Positions 8,386 to 16,529 of a stretch of 41,201 bases of DNA are shown here, one piece after another. Origin of the DNA: Erwinia mallotivora (lineage in GTDB: Bacteria > Pseudomonadota > Gammaproteobacteria > Enterobacterales > Enterobacteriaceae); assembly GCF_000590885.1 (NCBI RefSeq), contig NZ_JFHN01000073.1, positions 1 to 41,201 of the forward strand, in the 5' to 3' direction. The notes under the pieces are model-generated. The model made no database searches. It was not told the origin of the DNA and saw only the letters and a program-made list of their open reading frames with translations. Within the stretch, counting starts at the first letter, position 1; every line of letters starts with the position of its first letter. The position numbers were made by a program, and so were the translations under genes.

Positions 8386-9395
8386 ACCAGCTCCTCCACG
8401 GGTTTAAAGCAGGCACGCTGACGTCCTTCACCAAAAGGTGTCAGCGGTGGCGCCGTTGAACAAATTTCCATCGCATTGGGGCAGCGCGGCTGAAAAGGAC
8501 AACCCTGCGGCAGACGCAGCAGATTAGGTGGATTACCGGGTATGGTGGTCAGCGATTCGCCTTCTGCATCCAGACGCGGCACGGCATTAAGCAGGCCAAT
8601 AGAATAAGGATGTGTCGGCTGATAAAACACATCCCTCGCCCCGCCATACTCCATGGTTCTGCCGGCATACATCACCAGAACCCGATCGCAGATCCCGGCC
8701 ACCACGCCCAGATCATGGGTGATCATAATGATGGCCGTATTGAACTCGCGTTTCAGGTCATTAAGCAGGGTCATAATTTGCGCCTGAACCGTCACATCAA
8801 GCGCCGTGGTAGGTTCATCGGCAATCAGCAGTTTTGGCCGGCAGAGCAGCGCCATGGCGATCATCACTCGCTGCCGCATCCCCCCTGAAAACTCATGCGG
8901 GAACATCTTCATCCGCTTACGCGCTTCCGGCATTTTTACCGCATCGAGCATACGTACCGACTCTTCAAAAGCCTGCGCACTGCTCATCCCTTTGTGCAGT
9001 TTCAGTACTTCCATCAGCTGCTCGCCTACCCGCATGTATGGGTTCAGAGAGGTCATCGGGTCCTGGAAAATCATGGCGATTTGCTCAGCCCGTAGCCGGT
9101 TCAGCTGCTTCTCAGGCAGATTAAGAATTTCACTGCCGTTGAACAGCGCCGAGCCGCCAATACGCCCATTGCTGGCCAGTAATCCCATCAGTGCAAAGGC
9201 CGTCTGGGACTTACCCGAGCCAGACTCACCCACGATCCCCAGCGTTTCGCCCGCCCGCAGGCTGAAGTTGAGATCGTTAACTGCGGTAACATCACCATCC
9301 TGCGTGGCAAACGTAACCCGCAAATCCCTGACGTTAAGCAGAGTGTCGCTTCCCGCTTTTTTCACCATAACTGGCTGTTGTTCAGTCATATTCAT
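8382..9395 (-). CDS. oppD: OppD, oligopeptide ABC transporter ATPase
   Basis: The partner ATPase of OppF, with 337 residues as in E. coli. Walker A is GESGSGKSQ, the signature is EFSGGMRQRVMIAMAL, Walker B is LLIADEPTTALD and the switch is MITHDLGVV. The C-terminal GCPFQPRCPNAMEIC cysteine segment is typical of the Opp/Dpp ATPase family. It starts 11 bases after the oppC stop and overlaps oppF by 4 bases. Start and length agree with the family. Confidence 0.97.
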   Translation of the reverse strand: MNMTEQQPVMVKKAGSDTLLNVRDLRVTFATQDGDVTAVNDLNFSLRAGETLGIVGESGSGKSQTAFALMGLLASNGRIGGSALFNGSEILNLPEKQLNRLRAEQIAMIFQDPMTSLNPYMRVGEQLMEVLKLHKGMSSAQAFEESVRMLDAVKMPEARKRMKMFPHEFSGGMRQRVMIAMALLCRPKLLIADEPTTALDVTVQAQIMTLLNDLKREFNTAIIMITHDLGVVAGICDRVLVMYAGRTMEYGGARDVFYQPTHPYSIGLLNAVPRLDAEGESLTTIPGNPPNLLRLPQGCPFQPRCPNAMEICSTAPPLTPFGEGRQRACFKPVEELV

Positions 9396-9406
9396 CGGGA
9401 AACTCC

Positions 9407-10315
9407 TTAACGATCTTTCGGGTCGAGGGCATCACGCAGGCCGTCACCGATAAAGTTAAAACAGAACAGCGTAATCACCAGAAATCCTGCCGGGAACAGC
9501 AGTAACCACGGCGACACTTCCATTGAATTCGCACCATCAATGAGCAGTGCTCCCCAGCTACTGAGTGGCTCTTGTGTACCCAGCCCCAGGAAGCTGAGGA
9601 AAGATTCGAACAGGATCATGCTTGGCACCAGCAGCGAGGCGTAGACCACCACCACACCCAGTACGTTTGGCACGATATGCCTGAGGACAATACTGACCGT
9701 GGAAACGCCGCCGACATGGGCCGCCTCAATAAACTCTTTACGTTTCAGGCTCAGTGTCTGACCGCGCACAATACGTGCCATATCCAGCCAGGAAACCAGG
9801 CCAATAGCGACAAATATCAGCAGTATGTTGCGTCCAAAGAAGGTGACCAACAGGATGACAAAGAACATGAACGGGAAGGAGTTAAGGATTTCCAGCAGGC
9901 GCATCATTACCGAATCAGTTTTACCGCCAAGATACCCGGCCAGCGATCCGTACAATGTGCCCACCAGCACGGCGACCATTGCGGAAGCAATGCCAACCAT
10001 CAGCGAAATTCGCCCACCAATCGCCACGCGCACCAACAGATCGCGGCCGGATGAATCCGTGCCAAAGTAGTGCTTCGACACCATATCCGGCGCGGCAGAC
10101 ATCATGCTCCAGTCGGTATCATCATAGGTGAACGAAGAGAGCATTGGCGCAAACACCACAAACAGGGCGATTATCAGTAAGACTAACAGGCTGGCCAGCG
10201 CGGCGCGGTTGTGAATAAAACGACGTCGTGCGTCCTGCCAGAGACTACGGCCTTCCACCTCCAGCTTCTCGCTGAAGGCATCAAGAGCGGCGCTATTTTT
10301 TTTACTCAACATCAT
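9407..10315 (-). CDS. oppC: OppC, oligopeptide permease
   Basis: A 302-residue inner membrane permease (302 in E. coli), one half of the channel for peptides of two to five residues. It has six predicted membrane segments, starting with LASLLVLLIIALFVVFAPML. The binding-protein-dependent transport motif is in the cytoplasmic loop, EFIEAAHVGGVS...LRHIVPNV. The double ATG at 10310-10315 begins MMLSKKNS, matching E. coli, and follows GAGCTGG. A longer frame to 10381 overlaps oppB and is not credible. It starts 13 bases after the oppB stop. Confidence 0.95.
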   Translation of the reverse strand: MMLSKKNSAALDAFSEKLEVEGRSLWQDARRRFIHNRAALASLLVLLIIALFVVFAPMLSSFTYDDTDWSMMSAAPDMVSKHYFGTDSSGRDLLVRVAIGGRISLMVGIASAMVAVLVGTLYGSLAGYLGGKTDSVMMRLLEILNSFPFMFFVILLVTFFGRNILLIFVAIGLVSWLDMARIVRGQTLSLKRKEFIEAAHVGGVSTVSIVLRHIVPNVLGVVVVYASLLVPSMILFESFLSFLGLGTQEPLSSWGALLIDGANSMEVSPWLLLFPAGFLVITLFCFNFIGDGLRDALDPKDR

Positions 10316-10328
10316 TGCCAGCTCCGGA

Positions 10329-11249
10329 TCAGTAACGAATTTTGGGATCGATAACCGCATACAGCACGTCAACGATCGCATTAAACAGGATGGTCAACAC
10401 ACCGACCAGAATGGTCAGGCTCAGAACCAGCGAGTAATCGCGGTTGAGTGCACCATTAACAAACAGCTGGCCGATTCCCGGCAGACCATAGATGGTTTCA
10501 ATCACCATTGAACCGGTGATAATGCCTACAAAGGCCGGGCCCAGGTACGAAAGCACTGGCAGCATGGCTGGTTTCAGCGCATGGCGCAGCACGATGCGGT
10601 GCATTGGCAGCCCCTTAGCCCGCGCAGTACGAATAAAGTTGGAGTGCAGCACTTCAATCATCGAACCACGGGTGATACGGGCGATACTGGCAATGTAAGC
10701 CAGCGACAACGCGACCATCGGCAGGATCATAAACCGCAGTTCCCCGCCATTCCAGCCACCACCCGGCAACCACTTCAGGGCAATGGCGAAAATGAGTACC
10801 AGTAAGGGAGCGACCACGAAACTGGGGATGACCACGCCCGTCATCGCTACACCCATCACCACAAAGTCCCATTTGGTATTTTGCTTCAGCGCCGCAATGA
10901 CTCCCGCCGCCACGCCAAAAATAATCGCCAGGATAAAGGCGGCAAGACCCAGTTTGGCTGAAACCGGGAAAGCATGGCCTACAAGATAATTCACCGAATA
11001 GTCTTTGTATTTAAAGGAAGGCCCGAAATCACCGTGAGCCAGCTGTAACAGATAGTCGGTGTACTGTTTCCAGATCGGATCGTTCAGGTGGTATTTGGCT
11101 TCGATGTTTGCCATCACCTCTGGCGACAGTGTGCGCTCGCCGGTAAAAGGGCTTCCCGGTGCCAGTCGCATCATAAAGAAGGAGATGGTGATCAAAATAA
11201 GTAACGTCGGAATCGCTTCCAGAATACGACGTAAAATAAACTTTAACAT
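10329..11249 (-). CDS. oppB: OppB, oligopeptide permease
   Basis: A 306-residue permease (306 in E. coli), the second half of the peptide channel. It has six membrane segments. The EAA-type loop motif is in TRAKGLPMHRIVLRHALKPA. The N-terminal MLKFILRRILEAIPTLLILI is the family start. It lies 84 bases after oppA, separated by a perfect hairpin that probably sets the higher level of oppA mRNA over the permease genes. Confidence 0.96.
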   Translation of the reverse strand: MLKFILRRILEAIPTLLILITISFFMMRLAPGSPFTGERTLSPEVMANIEAKYHLNDPIWKQYTDYLLQLAHGDFGPSFKYKDYSVNYLVGHAFPVSAKLGLAAFILAIIFGVAAGVIAALKQNTKWDFVVMGVAMTGVVIPSFVVAPLLVLIFAIALKWLPGGGWNGGELRFMILPMVALSLAYIASIARITRGSMIEVLHSNFIRTARAKGLPMHRIVLRHALKPAMLPVLSYLGPAFVGIITGSMVIETIYGLPGIGQLFVNGALNRDYSLVLSLTILVGVLTILFNAIVDVLYAVIDPKIRY

Positions 11250-11298
11250 TGCCCGTACCTGCTGGCTTGTGCCTCAGCACTGCTTATAAAACGACACG

Positions 11299-11324
11299 CA
11301 GGGGGAAGGCTGCCCTTCCCCCTG
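11299..11324 (-). terminator. Intercistronic hairpin between oppA and oppB
   Basis: Perfect 11-bp arms CAGGGGGAAGG (11299-11309) and CCTTCCCCCTG (11314-11324) enclose a 4-base loop. No T tract follows on the oppA strand, so it is more likely an mRNA 3'-stabilising element or partial attenuator than a full terminator. Such hairpins after the binding-protein gene are common in ABC importer operons. Confidence 0.65.
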
Positions 11325-11333
11325 TGGTTGCCA

Positions 11334-12965
11334 TTAATGTTTGATAATATACAGATTTTTATCGTAGACGTTGTCCAGCGCATCCTTACCGGTGTAACCA
11401 CCCACGTAAGTTTTCACCAGACGGGCGTTTACGTAGTAGTAAACCGGGGCGATAACAGAGTCTTTATCCAGTACCTGTTCAGCTTTGGCGTAGAGATCGC
11501 TGCGGCTTTTTTCATCACTGGCCTGTCCTGCGGCGGCCATGACCTTATCGAACTCAGGTGAGGCATAGTGTGAGGTGTTGTTGCTGCTGCCGGTCAGCAT
11601 GGTATTCAGGAAAGAAGTCGGTTCGTTGTAATCTGCACACCAGGCGGCACGCGCCACATCAAAGGTTCCCTGATGACGGGTATCGAGGAACGTTTTCCAC
11701 TCCTGGTTATTGAGCTTGATATTGACGCCGAGGTTTTTCTTCCAGATTGAAGAGGCGGCAATCGCCAGTTTTTTATGCAGATCGGAAGTGTTGTACAGCA
11801 GTTCAAAGGAGAGCGGTTTCTCTGCCGTGTAACCTGCGGCAGCCAGCAGTTTCTTCGCCTCTGCGTTACGTTTTTCCTGCGACCAGCTGGCCCATTCAGG
11901 CTTAATCAGCGCGGCGCCATCGGTCGCTGGTGGCGTATAACTCCAGGCTGGCAGCTGTCCCTGAGCCAGTACCTTATTCACGATAATATCGCGATCGAGG
12001 CCCAGTTTCAGAGCAGTGCGGACGCGCACATCGTTAAATGGCGGCTTCTGATTATTAATTTCGTAGTAATAAGTGCAGAGGTAGGGATCAACATGCAGTT
12101 CTTTCGGGTTCTCACGTTGCAGTTTTTTAAACAGCTCGATAGGCATGTTGTTGTAAGTCATATCGCTACCGCCATCGCTGAAATAGCGGTTAACATCGCT
12201 CACTTCAGATGAGACAGGCAGGAAGGTGACTTTATCCAGTTTGGTATTGGCGTTGTCCCAGTAGTCCGGGTTACGTACCACCACAATACGTTCATTGATG
12301 ATGTGGGTCTGTAATTTAAATGCGCCGTTGCCTACCCAGTTTTCTGGCTGGGTCCACTTATCACCAAACTTCTCAACAGCCGGCTTGTAGACAGGCGACA
12401 TAGAAGCATGGATCAGCAATTTATAGAAATAAGGCACCGACTCGGTCAGGGATACCTGTAAGGTATGATCGTCCAGCGCTTTTACACCAAGGGTATCAGG
12501 CGATTTCTTTCCGGCGATGATGTCATCAATATTTTCCAGATGGCCATATTGCAGGTAACTGGCATACGGAGAGGCTGTTTTAGGATCGGCCAGTCGTTGC
12601 CAGCTGTAGACGAAGTCCTGTGCGGTAACCGGTTCACCATTGGACCATTTGGCATTCTTACGCAGGTGGAATGTCCAGACTTTTCCGTCTTTGTTGTCCC
12701 AGCTTTCTGCCACTCCAGGAACAGGATGTCCCTGAATATCACTGATGACTAATCCTTCCAGCAGATCACGGCTGACATTCGATTCCGGCGTACCCTCAAT
12801 TTTGTGCGGGTCGAGTGACTGGACTTCGCTGCCGTTACCTTTTATCAGTTCCTGCTTTGCCGCCAGTTCCACCCCTGCCGGAACAGTTGCTGCCAGTGCC
12901 ATATTGCCGGTCAGTGCAGTCATAATGCCCAGAGCAACCAGGCTTTTTTTGGTGATGTTGGTCAT
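11334..12965 (-). CDS. oppA: OppA, periplasmic oligopeptide-binding protein
   Basis: A 543-residue periplasmic solute-binding protein (SBP family 5), the same length as E. coli OppA. The signal peptide MTNITKKSLVALGIMTALTG continues to a cleavage site after ALA, near residue 26. Family segments include EVQSLDPHKIEGTPESN, AKWSNGEPVTAQDFVYSWQR, YYYEINNQKPPFNDVRVR, FDVARAAWCADYNEP (the peptide-backbone contact region in OppA) and the C-terminal YNKNLYI-like end. It binds peptides with little side-chain selectivity and hands them to OppBC. It sits directly upstream of oppB and is clearly the orthologue of E. coli oppA. Confidence 0.97.
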   Translation of the reverse strand: MTNITKKSLVALGIMTALTGNMALAATVPAGVELAAKQELIKGNGSEVQSLDPHKIEGTPESNVSRDLLEGLVISDIQGHPVPGVAESWDNKDGKVWTFHLRKNAKWSNGEPVTAQDFVYSWQRLADPKTASPYASYLQYGHLENIDDIIAGKKSPDTLGVKALDDHTLQVSLTESVPYFYKLLIHASMSPVYKPAVEKFGDKWTQPENWVGNGAFKLQTHIINERIVVVRNPDYWDNANTKLDKVTFLPVSSEVSDVNRYFSDGGSDMTYNNMPIELFKKLQRENPKELHVDPYLCTYYYEINNQKPPFNDVRVRTALKLGLDRDIIVNKVLAQGQLPAWSYTPPATDGAALIKPEWASWSQEKRNAEAKKLLAAAGYTAEKPLSFELLYNTSDLHKKLAIAASSIWKKNLGVNIKLNNQEWKTFLDTRHQGTFDVARAAWCADYNEPTSFLNTMLTGSSNNTSHYASPEFDKVMAAAGQASDEKSRSDLYAKAEQVLDKDSVIAPVYYYVNARLVKTYVGGYTGKDALDNVYDKNLYIIKH

Positions 12966-13130
12966 GTAGTTATTTACTCCAGTTTTATTTATTGCTGATG
13001 AACTCAGAGAGCATCAGCGACCCCCGTTAACCGGGTATCTCAGAAGCCGGAACGATGACAGTCTGAGGTGCTTTGGCTATACCCTTGCTGTTAGTTATCC
13101 CGTCTGGCATCCCTGTCTGACGTATGTCCT

Positions 13131-14774
13131 TCAATGTTGAATAATGTAGTAATAGTGTAATACGGTCTGATCCTGCGGATCGTTGCCGGTGAAACCACCT
13201 ACCCAGGGTTTCACCAGTCGGGTGCTCACCCGGTAATAAACGGGCACAACAGGAGAATCACTGTCCAGTTGCTGCTCAGCCTGCTGATAATGTTCTGCAC
13301 GCTGTTGATTGCTGCTGGCGGTGAGTGTTTTCGCCATCAACGCATCGAATTTATCGCTATGGTAAAACGCGGTGTTATTTGAAGAGTGACTTAGCAGGGT
13401 ATTAAGAAAACTGGACGGCTCATTATAGTCAGCGCACCAAGTGGCACGCGCCACGTCGAAGTTGCCCTGATGACGGGCGTCAAGCATGGTTTTCCATTCC
13501 TGATTGTTCAAAGTTACGCTGGCCCCCAGGTTTTTCTTCCACATCGAAGCGGCGGCAATTGCCTGTTTCTGATTCACGTCGGAAGTGTTGTACAACAGCG
13601 TGAAGCTGAGTGGGTTATCGGCAGTATACCCTGCCTCCTTCAGCAGTTTTTTTGCCAACTCATTTCGTTGCTGCTGGGTCAGATTCATCCAGTCGGGTTG
13701 CTTCAGCTGTGCCCCCTTAATATAAGGCGGTGTAAAGCTGCCTGCCGGGACCTGTCCCTGAGCCATGATCTTTTCTGCAATGATCTGACGATCAAGAGTA
13801 AGTTTGACCGCTGTGCGAACCCTGGCGTCATTGAACGGCGGACGTTTATTGTTCAGTTCATAATAGAAAGTGCACAGCAGCGGGCTGACATGAAGCTGAG
13901 AACCCAGCGTTTTTTTCAACATCGGGAACTGCTCAGGCGGTAACACGCTGCCGGTAATATCAATCTCTCCACTGCGATAACGATTTACATCGCCAGAGGT
14001 GGAGGTAATGGGCAGAAACGTCGCCCTGTCGATGACGGTTTTTGCGTTATTCCAGTATTGCGGGTTGCGTTTAACTTCAATCTTCTCGTTGATAACCCAG
14101 CGACTGAGAACATATGCTCCATTACCAACATAATGTTCCGGAAGCGTCCACTTATCGCCCCACTTTTCCAGCGCGCCGCGATTAACTGGCACCAGCGAGC
14201 TGTGTGCGACAAGGTCAATAAAATAAGGAACAGACTCGGTGAGGGTCACCTGTAAATGACGGTCATCCAGGGCCTGAACGCCCAGCGTGTCAGCGTTTTT
14301 TTTGCCGGCAATAATGGCATCGATGTTTTCAATATGGGCATACTGAAGATAACTGGCATAAGGCGAGGCGGTTTTTGGATCGGCCAGCCGCTGCCAGCTG
14401 TAGACAAAATCCGTTGCGGTGACAGGGTCACCGTTACTCCATTTTGCATTTTTTCGTAGGGTAAAGGTCCATATTTTGTCCTGCGCGCTCTGCCAGCTTT
14501 CGGCCACGCCGGGAACCAGTGTGCCGTTATTGTCGGTAGTCACCAGCCCTTCCAACAAATTAATAATGACGTTGCTTTCCGGCACCCCTTCTGTTTTGTG
14601 GGGATCAAGAGAAGAAACTTCGCTGCTGTTGTTAATCACCACCGATTGCGTTGGCGCAAGGGTAACATTTGCCGGCACGTTTGCAGCTAAGGCAAAGTTA
14701 TCAGCGGCAAAGGCAGCCATAGCGAACAGTATGAGCTGACGTAACGGACGACTTACATCGTAAGAACTTTTCAT
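13131..14774 (-). CDS. Second OppA-like peptide-binding protein
   Basis: A 547-residue paralogue of the adjacent OppA, with the same SBP5 architecture. A signal peptide of about 30 residues ends in FALA. Matching segments are EVSSLDPHKTEGVPESN, AKWSNGDPVTATDFVYSWQR, YYELNNKRPPFNDARVR and FDVARATWCADYNEP. The ATG at 14774 (MKSSYDVSRPLRQ) gives a normal signal peptide; a longer frame to 14843 does not. No good Shine-Dalgarno is seen before it. It lies 165 bases upstream of oppA in the same direction. It could widen the peptide range of the transporter, for example to murein peptides as MppA does in E. coli, but the specificity cannot be read from the sequence. Confidence 0.93.
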   Translation of the reverse strand: MKSSYDVSRPLRQLILFAMAAFAADNFALAANVPANVTLAPTQSVVINNSSEVSSLDPHKTEGVPESNVIINLLEGLVTTDNNGTLVPGVAESWQSAQDKIWTFTLRKNAKWSNGDPVTATDFVYSWQRLADPKTASPYASYLQYAHIENIDAIIAGKKNADTLGVQALDDRHLQVTLTESVPYFIDLVAHSSLVPVNRGALEKWGDKWTLPEHYVGNGAYVLSRWVINEKIEVKRNPQYWNNAKTVIDRATFLPITSTSGDVNRYRSGEIDITGSVLPPEQFPMLKKTLGSQLHVSPLLCTFYYELNNKRPPFNDARVRTAVKLTLDRQIIAEKIMAQGQVPAGSFTPPYIKGAQLKQPDWMNLTQQQRNELAKKLLKEAGYTADNPLSFTLLYNTSDVNQKQAIAAASMWKKNLGASVTLNNQEWKTMLDARHQGNFDVARATWCADYNEPSSFLNTLLSHSSNNTAFYHSDKFDALMAKTLTASSNQQRAEHYQQAEQQLDSDSPVVPVYYRVSTRLVKPWVGGFTGNDPQDQTVLHYYYIIQH

Positions 14775-15091
14775 CAAAGCTAAGCAACCTGTAGTGATCG
14801 TTATCTGACATTGCGAAACAGCAATCGCACTTCCGCATTGCACAAGTGATGCCAGTTTTTTCTTAACGCCTTCGAAAAACTAACAGAACGGCGTTCTGGC
14901 AGCTAAGGAAGAACGCCAAAAATGTTAACTCGTTCTCTTTTACCACGAGTTTTTTTACAGGTGAAGTGTTATTTAACAGAGAAAAATAATATTTTTTATT
15001 TATATATCAATATATTAGATAAAGTATAACGTTACACATACTTCAGAAGCAGAGGTTTTGCTTATAAAATGAACCAATTACGTTATACAGT

Positions 15092-15144
15092 CGTTAATTT
15101 GGAGCTTTTAGCCTTAAAAAATCAAATTAACGGTTTTTTATTTT
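15092..15144 (+). terminator. Terminator-like hairpin with no upstream gene
   Basis: Perfect 10-bp arms CGTTAATTTG (15092-15101) and CAAATTAACG (15123-15132) are followed by GTTTTTTATTTT. The loop is 21 bases and AT-rich, with an internal TTTT/AAAA match that could shorten it. It points rightward, where no gene is visible upstream on the plus strand. Confidence 0.4.
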
Positions 15145-15273
15145 CAAATAAAGATATATAAAGATAAATATTTCATAATAAAATTTTTTCAGTGCGCTGT
15201 ATTTGCTTGCATATTAGCAAGTTGCAGTAATTACACTAATGATAGCGAGAATATGTTAAGCCATACAAATAAT

Positions 15274-15290
15274 TGCACACTTATGGTGCA
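15274..15290. promoter_or_regulatory. NtrC-like binding site
   Basis: TGCACACTTATGGTGCA keeps both conserved half-sites of the NtrC consensus TGCACCAAAATGGTGCA (TGCAC and GGTGCA at the right spacing). The full inverted repeat is ATTGCAC-7-GTGCAAT at 15272-15292. It lies about 500 bases upstream of oppA2, a normal distance for an NtrC enhancer. I did not find a clear sigma-54 promoter. Confidence 0.45.
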
Positions 15291-15339
15291 ATAAATCGCT
15301 TCGACGCACTTATTTGATGCATTAGTTGATAGCTGGCTA

Positions 15340-15366
15340 AAAAAAAGCGCATATTATGCGCTTTAA
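15340..15366 (-). terminator. Rho-independent terminator of ychE
   Basis: On the minus strand the stem AAAGCGCATA/TATGCGCTTT (15344-15364) is followed by a run of T (plus-strand A run 15339-15346) and lies 26 bases past the ychE stop. The stem and the T tract share bases, as in many short terminators. Confidence 0.75.
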
Positions 15367-15391
15367 TGGGAAGTTTTCAGCGGGTGATTTT

Positions 15392-16039
15392 TCAGTTAAC
15401 CAGGCCGGGAAACAGGGCTTTGACTCCCGTCACGACAAATTCAATCCCCAGCGCCATCATTAACAACCCCATGATTCGTGTAATGACGTTGATCCCGGTC
15501 TGACCAAGTACACGTACCATCAGCGGGGCCGCGCGGAACAACAACCAACAGCAGCAGGCAAACAGTGCCACTGAAATGCTGAATCCCAGCAGATTCTGCC
15601 AACTGTGATAACGTGTACTCCAGACGATAGTTGAACTGATGGCACCCGGACCGGCCATTAAAGGCAATGCCAGCGGTACGACGCCAATACTTTCTCTGAT
15701 GGCCGTTTCTGATTTTTCCTGCTTATTTTGCTTATCTTCACCCAGCTTGCCGCTGATCATTGACATGGCGATAGTCACCACCAGAATCCCTCCGGCGATG
15801 CGGAAAGAATCAATGGAGATCCCAAAAAACTGCAAAATAATGTCCCCAAGAAACAGTGAAATCCACAGGATAATAGCCACCGAAAGGTTAGCTGTCAGGT
15901 TAGTTTTGTTACGTGCCGCAGGCACCTGATAGCTGGTCATGCTGATGAAAACCGGAATAATGCCGAACGGATTGACCAGGGCAAAAAGCCCGACGAAAAA
16001 TTTGATATAGATCGAAAAATCGAAAAGTGCCGGATTCAC
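15392..16039 (-). CDS. ychE: YchE, MarC-family membrane protein
   Basis: A 215-residue inner membrane protein (215 in E. coli YchE) of the MarC/NAAT family, with six predicted membrane segments. Typical segments are FSIYIKFFVGLFALVNPFG at the N-terminus and PLALPLMAGPGAISS in the middle. The start is a GTG at 16037-16039 with AGGAG 8 bases upstream. Family members have been linked to amino-acid export or multiple-antibiotic loci, but the substrate is not established. It is divergent from adhE. Confidence 0.94.
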   Translation of the reverse strand: MNPALFDFSIYIKFFVGLFALVNPFGIIPVFISMTSYQVPAARNKTNLTANLSVAIILWISLFLGDIILQFFGISIDSFRIAGGILVVTIAMSMISGKLGEDKQNKQEKSETAIRESIGVVPLALPLMAGPGAISSTIVWSTRYHSWQNLLGFSISVALFACCCWLLFRAAPLMVRVLGQTGINVITRIMGLLMMALGIEFVVTGVKALFPGLVN

Positions 16040-16230
16040 GCTAAGCTCCTGAGCGAACCAATTTGCCGTGGGCTAATTTAATAGAAAACCATCTTTCTTG
16101 CCATGCCCATTGTTAGCTATTTTCATCTACATAACAGGTCATTTCCCGGCAAAAAAATCCTTAATAAAAGTTTTTATTAGCAAATAAACCCACACGATTA
16201 TTTCAGGAATAATTCACAATAATAAAATGT

Positions 16231-16246
16231 CGTGAAATGGCTCACA
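16231..16246. promoter_or_regulatory. Possible CRP site upstream of adhE
   Basis: CGTGAAATGGCTCACA matches the CRP pattern TGTGA-N6-TCACA with one mismatch in the first half-site. It could serve ychE or adhE. It was found by eye only. Confidence 0.35.
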
Positions 16247-16340
16247 GACTGAAGCCGAAAGGAGTCAGCTTATTATAATTATGACTCAGATCAAAATTAC
16301 TCCGTTTCATAGTGGGTAAGCTTTATTCCATACCTGTTTC

Positions 16341-16380
16341 GGTTAACAACCAGAACGCTTTCCAGTCAGGTTGTTAAACC
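16341..16380 (+). other. Long inverted repeat in the adhE leader
   Basis: GGTTAACAACC (16341-16351) pairs with GGTTGTTAAACC (16369-16380) with a single bulge, around a 17-base loop, about 150-190 bases before the adhE start. In E. coli the adhE leader folds and is opened by RNase III. This hairpin may be the counterpart, if transcription starts upstream of it. Confidence 0.45.
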
Positions 16381-16529
16381 CAGACTCTGTCAGTAAATCA
16401 GTGGTCCGGATGGTCAATCATCAGGTTGCAACTGCACCCTTTTGTCGCAACAGATTTACCCCCCAGGGCTATACTGGACAGTTCTCACTTGTTTACTAAC
16501 AGAGTTTAAACTTCCATCAGGAGAGCATT

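Larger units (their letters stand above)
14775..15391. promoter_or_regulatory. AT-rich regulatory region upstream of the oppA genes
   Basis: 617 bases without a gene. They contain the oppA2 leader with an 8-bp hairpin (GGCGTTCT 14890-14897 with AGAACGCC 14910-14917), long A/T runs between about 14960 and 15190 that would suit H-NS or Lrp binding, a plus-strand terminator-like hairpin (15092-15144), an NtrC-like palindrome (15274-15290) and the ychE terminator (15340-15366). I could not assign a convincing promoter for the opp operon. Confidence 0.6.
16040..16529. promoter_or_regulatory. Divergent ychE-adhE control region
   Basis: 490 bases without a gene. They contain a CRP-like palindrome (CGTGA-N6-TCACA, 16231-16246), an inverted repeat GAGTCA/TGACTC (16262-16287), a long hairpin (16341-16380), a TATACT hexamer at 16470-16475 without a well-spaced -35, and CAGGAG before the adhE start. 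The layout resembles the long, multiply regulated adhE upstream region of E. coli. Confidence 0.6.

Noticed and set aside
8806..9453. 215-codon plus-strand frame opposite oppD
   Set aside because: Antisense shadow of a conserved ATPase gene; no start signal and low-complexity serine-rich translation.
16470..16475. TATACT as the adhE -10
   Set aside because: The only -35-like hexamer upstream (TTGTCG at 16442) is 22 bases away, too far for sigma-70.
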